Shown here: piece by piece, positions 46,305 through 53,663 of the stretch | Layout of the letters: every line of letters begins with the position of its first letter | Position numbering within the stretch: position 1 is the first letter of the stretch | NCBI RefSeq assembly: GCF_001557535.2 | Contig: NZ_CP014310.1 | Coordinates: 496,001 to 560,000, forward strand | Length of the DNA stretch: 64,000 nucleotides | Reading direction: 5' to 3' | Source of the DNA: Burkholderia sp. PAMC 26561 | GTDB taxonomy: Bacteria > Pseudomonadota > Gammaproteobacteria > Burkholderiales > Burkholderiaceae | Program-made: the position numbers and the translations under genes | Notes under the pieces: model-generated | Told to the model about the DNA's origin: nothing | The model's database searches: none | Seen by the model: only the letters and a program-made list of their open reading frames with translations

Positions 46305-47054
46305 ATGCCTCAGAATTTTCGTATTGGACAGATCGTTCCAAGCTCGAATACGACCATGGAAACCGAAATCCCCGCCATGTTGCGGGCACGCGAAGCGATC
46401 CGCCCCGAGCGGTTCACGTTTCATTCGAGTCGGATGAGAATGCACAAGGTCACGAAGGAAGAATTGGTAGCGATGAACAAGGAGGGCTTGCGCTGCGCGG
46501 CGGAACTTGCCGACGCTCGTGTTGATGTCATGAGCACGGCGTGCCTGGTCGCGATTATGGCGATGGGGCCCGGATATCATCGAGAAACTGAACGCGAACT
46601 GTTGGAGTTTGTTCGTGCCAATCATTGCGCGGCGCCAGTCATGACCTCCGCGGGAGCTTTGGTAGAAGGTCTGAAGATCCTGGGCGCTCGTCGGATTTCA
46701 CTCATGGCGCCATACATGCGCCCCTTGACCGACCTTGTCGTTGCCTATATCGAAAACGAAGGGATCGAGGTGATCGATTCCATCTGCTTCGAGATTCCCG
46801 ACAACCTCGAAGTCGGTCTACGCGACCCGATGCAGTTGGTCGACGACGTTCGGCGACTGAACACGGACGGCGCGGATGTGGTCGTGGCGTCCGCATGCGT
46901 GCAGATGCCCTCCTTGCCGGCGATCCAACGCATTGAAGACATGCTGGGTATCCGGACCGTCTCGACTTCGGTATGTACCACCCGGCGCATGCTCGATCAT
47001 CTTAAGCTCGAGCCAATCGTTCCCGGCGCGGGAGCGTTACTTTCCGGCGCATGA
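46305..47054 (+). CDS. Maleate cis-trans isomerase
   Basis: A 249-residue member of the Asp/Glu racemase superfamily that closely fits maleate isomerase: FRIGQIVPSSNTTMETEIPA, IRPERFTFHSSRMRMHKV, and the two catalytic cysteines in DVMSTACLVAIMAMG (Cys80) and VVVASACVQMPSLPA (Cys198). It converts maleate to fumarate without a cofactor. I start at the ATG at 46305, six bases after TGGAG. Maleate arises from nicotinate and from hydrolysis of maleylpyruvate-like ring-fission products, so this gene hints at the end-product of the dioxygenase/FAH pathway. Confidence 0.87.
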   Translation: MPQNFRIGQIVPSSNTTMETEIPAMLRAREAIRPERFTFHSSRMRMHKVTKEELVAMNKEGLRCAAELADARVDVMSTACLVAIMAMGPGYHRETERELLEFVRANHCAAPVMTSAGALVEGLKILGARRISLMAPYMRPLTDLVVAYIENEGIEVIDSICFEIPDNLEVGLRDPMQLVDDVRRLNTDGADVVVASACVQMPSLPAIQRIEDMLGIRTVSTSVCTTRRMLDHLKLEPIVPGAGALLSGA

Positions 47055-47199
47055 AGTACACAGCGTTCCAGCGATGACGCGGTGCAGCCGCGTCGTCGCT
47101 AATCAGCGTTCATATGTTGAGACATTGCCCGTCGTATCTGCCGGGCCATCGTCTAATACTGCCATCTTCCATCAACGTCTAGTGATGGAACAGTGCCAG

Positions 47200-47789
47200 T
47201 TATCGCCGGCTCGCGCGAAGCCGGACAACAATGCCCGTAAGCTCGGGATCGGGAGCGACGCTGTCTTCGAAAATGACGTATAGCTGCCACGCACAGCCCG
47301 TATGGCAGCGCACCGCTCGCATCATGAGTCCCCGATCAATACTGTCAAACAAATTCTTGATGTCGAGGTCCAGCACCCAGTCACGGTTCCAGCATCGCTG
47401 CCGGGCCACCTCCAGTGCCTGATGCGCCGACCGTCCAGGACGATAAGGACGATACCCGTATGAATCATTGTCGAACACCGGCTCCGCACGTGCTTCCAGA
47501 GATCGCTTGACCACCGTCTGGGCGATGCGATCTGAAATCGTTGATATTCCCAACGGTCTCGTACCAGCACTCCCATCCTTTTTGGTCTGTCAACCCGCAA
47601 GACCGGCGGCGGAAGGTAGCTGCCAGACGACATCCGATTCCCGATTTGATACTGATTGTTCTGCAGATCCGCCTCGAATTCCGTCATCGACTGCTTGACC
47701 ACACCCGCCGCCCCGCGGTTGGCCTTCGCTTGCTTACACTCCTCCCACACCTCTCGCTTGGTAATACAAAACGGCTTTGCATTATTCAC
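47200..47789 (-). pseudogene. ltrA: Group II intron reverse transcriptase, truncated and frameshifted
   Basis: The first part reads NNAKPFCITKREVWEECKQA and KANRGAAGVVKQSMTEFEAD, then PPPVLRVDRPKRMGVLVRD. After a frameshift near 47540 it continues with GISTISDRIAQTVVKRSLEA, FDNDSYGYRPYRPGRSAHQA and VLDLDIKNLFDSIDRGLMMR. These are RT domains 0 to 3 of a group II intron-encoded protein. The YADD catalytic block, maturase and endonuclease parts are missing. It cannot support mobility. Confidence 0.85.
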
Positions 47790-48080
47790 CCCGGTCCTCC
47801 TCTTTCAAGTTGCCGACGTGATAACGCCGGACGATGATGCCCCTTCGGTCCAGTCCCCTTACAGGACCTTCAACCCTACTACGGGCGTCTCCGCCCCCGT
47901 GCCCCGCATAAGTACTCTCATACTTGCGGAGACCTTCCGCTTGGATTTCTTCCTTCCCATCGGGACGACAGGTTCCCAAGTTCCTTACCAAAGCCTGAAT
48001 CAAAGTCACGCCGCCTTTGTGCCGGATGCCGATTGGGCCGTCAGCAGGCATCGCCCGATCTTGTCCCGGAGCAAGTTAGT
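47790..48080 (-). ncRNA. Group II intron 5' RNA domains (partial)
   Basis: Directly upstream of the intron protein, the minus strand carries sequence typical of bacterial group II intron ribozymes: GGAACCTGTCGTCCCGATGG, then AGAGTACTTATGCGGGGCAC and GACGCCCGTAGTAGGGTTG, ending just before the reverse-transcriptase ATG. The 5' splice boundary was not found with confidence. Domains V and VI should lie beyond the truncated protein and are absent here. Confidence 0.65.
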
Positions 48081-48380
48081 TCTCCGGTTTTGACATCAGT
48101 TCGTGAAATTATCAACACGTTATCAGCGGTTCACTTACGTTCGTCTCTTTGATTCCTCCCTGACAGAGTAGATCCCTGCCTTTTCCAACGACGCTCACCA
48201 CGAGGGCTCTTTACCCACGCAGCTTGTGGCGGTTTGGATCCTGCTCCTGCAAGCCGACTCCGAAGGGCCTTCTTCATCTTTGGTAAAGCACCGCAAACAT
48301 CGGTCAGTTGAAGCTCGCGTTCTTGGCACATCCCACGCCAAATTCAAAAGAGGAAAAAATTTGTCCGCGTTGCCCGTCGC
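48081..48380. other. Gap between intron remnant and redox region
   Basis: About 300 bp. A minus-strand frame (48131-48331) is rich in arginine, lysine and serine and may still be transcribed intron or exon sequence. No gene is supported. The region ends at an ECF-type promoter. Confidence 0.4.
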
Positions 48381-48381
48381 T

Positions 48382-48407
48382 GTAACTTTCTTCGACGCAA
48401 TTGCGAA
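48382..48407 (+). promoter_or_regulatory. SigF-type ECF promoter (one mismatch) before DUF1223 gene
   Basis: TGTAACT (GTAACT at 48382-48387), a 16-bp spacer, then CGAA (48404-48407), 34 bp before the DUF1223 ATG. It differs by one base from the GTAACC-N16-CGAA seen at four other places in this region. Confidence 0.65.
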
Positions 48408-48441
48408 CTACTAGTACAACGTCCACATCCGGAGTGCCACC

Positions 48442-49143
48442 ATGTTCCACCGCTTTCTTGCTACCGCTGCCCTAATCGTCGCACTGCCTGTCGCTGCGCA
48501 GGCAGCCGCGGCCGATCCGCTAGTCGTCGTGGAGTTGTTCACGTCGCAAGGCTGCTCGTCTTGCCCGCCAGCGGACGCCTATCTTAGCGATCTTTCCCAC
48601 AATCGTCCCGACGTCTTGCCTTTGGCTTTCCATGTAACGTACTGGAACAACCTCGGCTGGAAAGACCCTTTCTCTTTCGATGCCGCTACGCAACGGCAAG
48701 CGACATACGCTGCCCGGTTTGGCGACGGATCGTACACGCCCGAAATGGTCGTCGACGGTCGACGCGGGTTGGTTGGTTCCGACCGTAGTTCGGCAGAAGC
48801 CGCCATCGCTGCCGCAAAGCAAGTGGGTGGGACGAGTGCTGCGGTAAGCGCGACGCCGGCCGGCACGGGTATCTCGATCAATGTGGGCGCCGGTAGCGGC
48901 CATGCGCGCGTCATGCTGGTGGGCTACGACGCCGAGCATTCCACTCCGGTTGGTCGCGGCGAAAACAATGGCCGTGTGCTCACGGAGTCGAACATCGTCC
49001 GCTCGATCCAGACTGTAGGTCTTTGGACCGGCGCTCCGCTCTCGCTCAACGCGGCGATACCGGCCGGCGAGAAGGCAGCAGTGATTCTCGAGGCACCCGA
49101 TGGCAGTATCGTCGGCGCGGCACGAGTCGGTACGCCTTCCTGA
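48442..49143 (+). CDS. Exported DUF1223 thioredoxin-like protein
   Basis: A 233-residue protein with a signal peptide (LATAALIVALPVAAQA) and the DUF1223 pattern: VVELFTSQGCSSCPPADAYL with a C-S-S-C motif near residue 36, LPLAFHVTYWNNLGWKDPFS, and YTPEMVVDGRRGLVGSD. DUF1223 proteins have a thioredoxin-like fold and are periplasmic; their reaction is unknown. The gene stands 62 bp before the DsbD-like gene and after an ECF-type promoter, so it probably works with that electron donor in repairing or sensing oxidised thiols. Confidence 0.88.
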   Translation: MFHRFLATAALIVALPVAAQAAAADPLVVVELFTSQGCSSCPPADAYLSDLSHNRPDVLPLAFHVTYWNNLGWKDPFSFDAATQRQATYAARFGDGSYTPEMVVDGRRGLVGSDRSSAEAAIAAAKQVGGTSAAVSATPAGTGISINVGAGSGHARVMLVGYDAEHSTPVGRGENNGRVLTESNIVRSIQTVGLWTGAPLSLNAAIPAGEKAAVILEAPDGSIVGAARVGTPS

Positions 49144-49205
49144 AGCGCCTGGCGAAAAGTGACGTAATTCCCAACCTTCGGTATCACCTTTCCTACGGAT
49201 CAGCC

Positions 49206-51314
49206 ATGACCTTCGTCGCAGTCTTGCGAGCGCTTTTCATCAGCGCGGCTTACCTCGCTGCTACTGCAACGCAGGCCAACGCGGCGGCGTCCGACTGGGT
49301 CGGGGACCAGCGAGGGGAGGTACGACTGGTGACGGCGGCGGAAAGCGTCAATGGCAATCCGATCGAAGCCGGGCTCGAGTTTCGATATCCTCCGGGGTGG
49401 CACGGATACTGGCGTACGCCGGGCGACGCGGGGATCGCGCCCATATTCGATTGGTCGAAATCGATGAATGTACGCGACCCTTCAGTGTCCTGGCCGGCGC
49501 CTTCCCGTCTAGTTGTCTCGGGTCTGCAAAACAGCGTTTATCAAGGGCGTTTCATTCTTCCCGTCGGGCTCAAGCTTATCGATCAGCACGCGAAAGCGCG
49601 TATTGCTGTGTCGATCGACTACGCCGCTTGCGCGAATATCTGTGTTCCCAAGCACGCCGATCTATCTCTGGATCTGCCAACCGGTTCCGGGGAAGCCTCG
49701 CCCCAAGCGGCTGCAATCGCCGCTGCGAAAGCGACCGTACCCAGCCCACTCGCGAACTCCGGCATCCAGGTCACCCGCAGCGAAACCGAGGGGACGGGCG
49801 CGCGTAAGCGGCTTCTTATCACGCTGCGAAGCACGTCAGAGCCGTTAAGATCGCCTGACCTGTTCATAGAGGGAGCCGGCGAGGGACTTCCGGCCGCTCC
49901 TCACGTTCGACTATCGGACGGCGGTCGGATTGCCACGCTGGTCGCCTCAATTCCGTCCGGAAGCTCGTCAACCAATAGAAAGTCGCTTGTGCTGACCGTT
50001 GTAGACGGCGCGCGCGCGGTGGAATTCGCGGGCCCCGAATCCGGGGTGGCATCCTCAGCCCACGCCGATAGCAGCATCCTTGTCATCATCGCTACAGCGT
50101 TGCTTGGGGGGCTGATCCTGAACCTCATGCCGTGCGTGCTGCCGATTCTGTCGATCAAGCTCTTTGCCCTGGCCCGATACGCAGGCGAAGAGCGCCGAGC
50201 CGCCCGGCGAGGCGCCCTCGCGACCGCTTTGGGCATCGTGTCGTCGTTCCTGTTGCTCGCGACCGTGCTTTCAGTGCTGAAGCTGTCGGGAACATCGCTC
50301 GGTTGGGGGATCCAGTTCCAGCAACCTTGGTTCCTTGCTTCAATGGCTGTTGTTATTACGCTCTTTGCCGCGAGCTTTTTCGAATGGCTGCCCATTCAGC
50401 TTCCGCAGATATTTGCCGGCGCGTTTGGCGCATCGGCGCGAGGACCGCTCGCCGAAGCGTTCCTCGGCGGTGCCTTGGCGACCTTGCTTGCCACGCCTTG
50501 TTCGGCACCGTTTGTTGGCACAGCGGTGGGTTTCGCGCTCGCCCGGAATCCCGCCGAGATCCTCGTAGTGTTCGCAAGCCTTGGAGTGGGGATGGCGTTG
50601 CCGTTTCTTGCCGTAGCCGCAATGCCTGCCCTGGTCGCCTGGTTGCCGCACCCGGGCGCCTGGATGGTGCGCTTGCGCCAAGGTCTCGGCCTCCTATTGC
50701 TCGGAACGGCACTATGGCTTCTCTTCACGCTGTGGCAAGTCGCGGGTCCCGCTGTCACGAGCGCTGTCGCTGCATTGCTTGTGTGCACGCTTGCATTTCG
50801 CGCGCTGGTGACCTATCGCCATGCGAGTATCGGGTTCCGGTGGTCCGGAATCTCTACGGTCGGACTCGCTTCGTTGACCATTGCCGTAGCGGCCACTTTT
50901 GCCTCGACGGTGGGCGTTCCGGCTATCAAGGGAGCCGATGGCTGGCAGTCTTTCGATCCAGTGGCCATCGAGGCGCTTGTCGCGGACGGCAAAACGGTGT
51001 TCGTCGACGTAAGCGCGAGTTGGTGCCTCACTTGCAAGGTGAACGAGCTGACGGTCTTGCAGACTGGAAAAGTACAGCGGCGCCTGGCTCAGAGCGATAC
51101 CGTGCGGATGAGAGCCGACTGGAGTCGTCCGGATCCCACAATAGCCGCATACATTCAGCACTTTGGTCGTTTTGGGATTCCGCTCGATGTCGTGTATGGC
51201 CCGCGAATGCCCGCTGGTAAGCTGTTGCCGGAGACTCTCGGAACGGCAGCAGTCATACGCGCGCTCGACGCTGCTGGGTCAGAAGAGGTTTCTGCGGGAA
51301 AACCCGGCTCGTGA
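49206..51314 (+). CDS. DsbD/ScsB-like thiol:disulfide interchange protein
   Basis: A 702-residue inner-membrane reductase that carries electrons from cytoplasmic thioredoxin to the periplasm. It has a signal peptide, an N-terminal periplasmic domain of about 280 residues with a cysteine pair in YAACANICVPKH, a membrane domain with NLMPCVLPILSIKLFALARY and LLATPCSAPFVGTAVGF carrying the two redox cysteines, and a C-terminal thioredoxin domain with SASWCLTCKVNELTV. The long N-terminal domain is of the ScsB/DipZ type rather than E. coli DsbD. I chose the ATG at 49206 where the signal peptide begins. It probably shares an operon with the DUF1223 gene. Confidence 0.9.
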   Translation: MTFVAVLRALFISAAYLAATATQANAAASDWVGDQRGEVRLVTAAESVNGNPIEAGLEFRYPPGWHGYWRTPGDAGIAPIFDWSKSMNVRDPSVSWPAPSRLVVSGLQNSVYQGRFILPVGLKLIDQHAKARIAVSIDYAACANICVPKHADLSLDLPTGSGEASPQAAAIAAAKATVPSPLANSGIQVTRSETEGTGARKRLLITLRSTSEPLRSPDLFIEGAGEGLPAAPHVRLSDGGRIATLVASIPSGSSSTNRKSLVLTVVDGARAVEFAGPESGVASSAHADSSILVIIATALLGGLILNLMPCVLPILSIKLFALARYAGEERRAARRGALATALGIVSSFLLLATVLSVLKLSGTSLGWGIQFQQPWFLASMAVVITLFAASFFEWLPIQLPQIFAGAFGASARGPLAEAFLGGALATLLATPCSAPFVGTAVGFALARNPAEILVVFASLGVGMALPFLAVAAMPALVAWLPHPGAWMVRLRQGLGLLLLGTALWLLFTLWQVAGPAVTSAVAALLVCTLAFRALVTYRHASIGFRWSGISTVGLASLTIAVAATFASTVGVPAIKGADGWQSFDPVAIEALVADGKTVFVDVSASWCLTCKVNELTVLQTGKVQRRLAQSDTVRMRADWSRPDPTIAAYIQHFGRFGIPLDVVYGPRMPAGKLLPETLGTAAVIRALDAAGSEEVSAGKPGS

Positions 51315-51602
51315 ACGACCGCTGGTGTGAAGTAGGAGCGAGCGCATAGGCGCGGGCAGATAAGTCTGACGACAAGCATAGTAGCCACGACTTCGCCGCG
51401 GATATCCCTTTTCAGCAATCTCGCGGCAACTACTGACAATTTTTGCTCGCTGCTGGGAAGTCGAAAATTGAATGTTTTTCGATTTGTATTTTTCTTTGGG
51501 TTGGTAAGTGTCTATTGCTAATAGCCTCTTGGCCGCGGTGATCCGACTTCATATTTTCACTGATCCTCCTTGGATAGGCTCACTGATCGGTGGAGGCGAT
51601 TT
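51315..51602. other. Gap after dsbD-like gene: nothing recognised
   Basis: About 290 bp, A+T-rich towards its right half. No gene or clear terminator could be read. Confidence 0.4.
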
Positions 51603-51605
51603 GGC

Positions 51606-52084
51606 TTACCAAACTGAGACTCTGCGGCCGAGCAGGATTCCCGGGACGGCCGGGAACGGGATTTCATGAACGTACCAAACGGCCCAGGACAGCAAGGCCA
51701 TTTCAACGCAATAGAACGAGTAAATTACGGCGGCCTGCACCCCGCTCAAAAGCCCGATCGCGACACCTTCCCGTATGGGGCGAGTTGTGACCATATCTTC
51801 CATTGCCCAAAACATGGCGACGAAGGGCGGAACGGACAATGCAGTGATGCTCAGCATGCAGGTACGTCAAGTCGCGCCGAGTATCGATGTCAAGTGAAGC
51901 TCTAACGGCGCCTCGATTTGTAATGAATATGGCGATTAGCCAGACCAGCGCAATGGAAGAAATAAGAGGAACCCATGCCATTTTCGTGCGGGCGCCAGGA
52001 CGCGCAGTTGCAACATGAGCAGCAGCGCCGACTGACCATCGAAAGTGGAAATATTACCTTTATCCAGAAGATAGGACGTTTCAC
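51606..52084 (-). pseudogene. NrsF-like anti-sigma factor (DUF1109), decayed
   Basis: Three minus-strand frames in order reproduce an NrsF/DUF1109 membrane anti-sigma factor: KRPIFWIKVIFPLSMVS (first membrane segment), then RPGARTKMAWVPLISSIALV and WLIAIFITNRGA, then LSITALSVPPFVAMFWAMED, IREGVAIGLLSGVQAAVIYS and the C-terminal VWYVHEIPFPAVPG. The intact nrsF at 63316 has the matching parts ([30 protein letters not shown]). The cytoplasmic N-terminal part is missing and at least two frameshifts are present. It is the relic of a second SigF/NrsF pair. Confidence 0.78.
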
Positions 52085-52370
52085 AAGATGGGCATGTCAC
52101 TATGAATGCAATAAACAACGATTAACGGCATTGTGCTGCGTGCGAGTCCGATGGCTATCGTTAGCGCAAACCGATGATCGACCGAGTGCCGACCCACCCG
52201 CGCGTCTCCGCGCGCCAGCATTGTCAACAGTGACTTGTTCTCATGGCGTTCCTTTAATGATCGACGATCGCGCGACCAGTGAGGTTCATCGGTCCACCTG
52301 GCTGTATTCACGGCGAACACCGCCCGGTGCACGCCCGGCTGCAAGCTGGGCAATTTATTTCTCAAGAGGT
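52085..52370. other. Gap upstream of thioredoxin operon
   Basis: About 290 bp. It may include remains of the sigma gene once paired with the decayed nrsF, but I could not recognise sigma-factor blocks. The minus-strand frame 52081-52446 is not convincing as a protein. Confidence 0.35.
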
Positions 52371-52396
52371 GTAACCAGGGCACAGCCGCCAACGAA
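52371..52396 (+). promoter_or_regulatory. SigF-type ECF promoter before thioredoxin/ccdA operon
   Basis: GTAACC (52371-52376, preceded by T), a 16-bp spacer and CGAA (52393-52396). The distance to the thioredoxin ATG is 48 bp. The motif is identical at 61085, 62731 and, on the minus strand, 59688. Confidence 0.75.
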
Positions 52397-52444
52397 TTTT
52401 TGTTCTCAGGCTTCGTTGAATAATTTAAAAGTGCGGAAGGAATC

Positions 52445-52834
52445 ATGAAAACGACTATGGGAAAGGCCGCGTTGGTAGGATATGTATGCCTCGCGCTGGC
52501 GAACCTAGCTACTGCAGCGGAGGTGCCCTACACCAAAGCCCGTTTCGATAAACAGGTGGCGAACGGTCAGGCGACGGTGGTGTACCTGCACGCAACCTGG
52601 TGTCCAACCTGCAAGATCCAGCAGCCGATCGTGGACCGGCTGTCTTCGGATGCTGAATTCAAATCGTTGACCGTGTTGGAGGCGGACTACGACACCGAAA
52701 CGGCGTTGAAGAAGAGCTTGCGAATCACCCAGCAGTCCACCTTCGTTGTGTTCAAAGGAGGTCACGAGGTCACCCGGTCTACGGGCGAGACCAGTGAAGC
52801 GGCCATCCGTAAGACCTTCGAAACAGGGCTGTGA
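52445..52834 (+). CDS. Exported thioredoxin-family protein
   Basis: A 129-residue periplasmic thioredoxin-like protein. A signal peptide (KAALVGYVCLALANLATAAE) is followed by YTKARFDKQVANGQATVVYL and the active site ATWCPTCKIQQP. RITQQSTFVVFKGGHEVTRS has serine where classical thioredoxin has the cis-proline, as far as I can align it. GGAAGGAATC precedes the ATG. Its stop overlaps the ATG of the CcdA-like gene (TGATG), so the two are translated together; CcdA would reduce it. Confidence 0.88.
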   Translation: MKTTMGKAALVGYVCLALANLATAAEVPYTKARFDKQVANGQATVVYLHATWCPTCKIQQPIVDRLSSDAEFKSLTVLEADYDTETALKKSLRITQQSTFVVFKGGHEVTRSTGETSEAAIRKTFETGL

Positions 52835-53562
52835 TGGAATTCGGCCCTGGCACCTATGCGCTGAGTTTCGTGGCCGGGGCGGCATCGGTGTTGTCGCCGT
52901 GCGTGCTGCCGCTGATCCCCATCCTAGTCGCGTCCGCGTTGTCGAAGCATCGTCTGGGTGCTGTCGCGTTGGCTGCAGGGCTTGGCGTGGCGTTCGCAGC
53001 GGTCGGTACGGTCCTTGCCAATCTCGGCGCCAGTACCGGCTTTGACCCGGAGTTGATTCGCCGGGCTGCGGCCACGCTGATGGTCGCTTTCGGGCTGATC
53101 ATGTTGTCCGCGCGTCTGTCAGCTTGGTTCGCGGTAATAGGTTCGCAGATAAGCAACGCGGGCAGTGGCGTACTAAACACGCTCAGCGGCGACGGTCTTG
53201 CGTCGCAGTTTGCTATCGGGCTGGTGCTTGGATTTGTGTGGAGCCCCTGCGTGGGACCGACGCTGGGCGCTGCGACCACGCTTGCCGCTCAAGGCAGACA
53301 CCTCGGGCAAATCGCTCTGCTGATGATGGTGTTCGGCCTAGGGGCAGGTGCGCCGTTGCTGCTGCTTGGCGCTGCATCGCGGACGTCGTGGCTCCGATCC
53401 CATAGGGCCCTTGGTTTATTGGGAAGGGCTTCCAAGATCGCGCTCGGCGTGGCATTTGTCGCGCTGGGGCTCGTCGTGCTGTTCGGATATGACCGGAACA
53501 TAGAGTCGGCGCTTCTTTCTGTTTCGCCGATGTGGCTGACCCGGCTGACAACATCGATATAA
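52834..53562 (+). CDS. CcdA-like membrane thiol transporter
   Basis: A 242-residue membrane protein of about six helices, the stand-alone form of the DsbD membrane domain. The redox cysteines are in GAASVLSPCVLPLIPILVAS (helix 1) and LGFVWSPCVGPTLGAATTLA (helix 4). It moves reducing equivalents across the inner membrane to periplasmic thioredoxin-like proteins, here the product of the overlapping upstream gene. The region therefore has two separate membrane thiol pumps, this one and the DsbD-like protein. Confidence 0.88.
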   Translation: MEFGPGTYALSFVAGAASVLSPCVLPLIPILVASALSKHRLGAVALAAGLGVAFAAVGTVLANLGASTGFDPELIRRAAATLMVAFGLIMLSARLSAWFAVIGSQISNAGSGVLNTLSGDGLASQFAIGLVLGFVWSPCVGPTLGAATTLAAQGRHLGQIALLMMVFGLGAGAPLLLLGAASRTSWLRSHRALGLLGRASKIALGVAFVALGLVVLFGYDRNIESALLSVSPMWLTRLTTSI

Positions 53563-53663
53563 ACCCAGTTCAATACTTCGCGCTGGTCAAGTGAGCGCAA
53601 TAATTTCTATTCCTTCTAATTCGTAATCCTGATTATTGATTAACTGAGTGGAGTCGAGCGGTC

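Noticed and set aside
48131..48331. A 66-codon arginine/lysine-rich minus-strand frame.
   Set aside because: It probably belongs to intron or exon RNA sequence upstream of the group II intron; no start signal or family was found.
52081..52446. A 121-codon minus-strand frame upstream of the thioredoxin gene.
   Set aside because: No recognisable domain; it overlaps the ECF promoter and part of the decayed nrsF in an opposing context.
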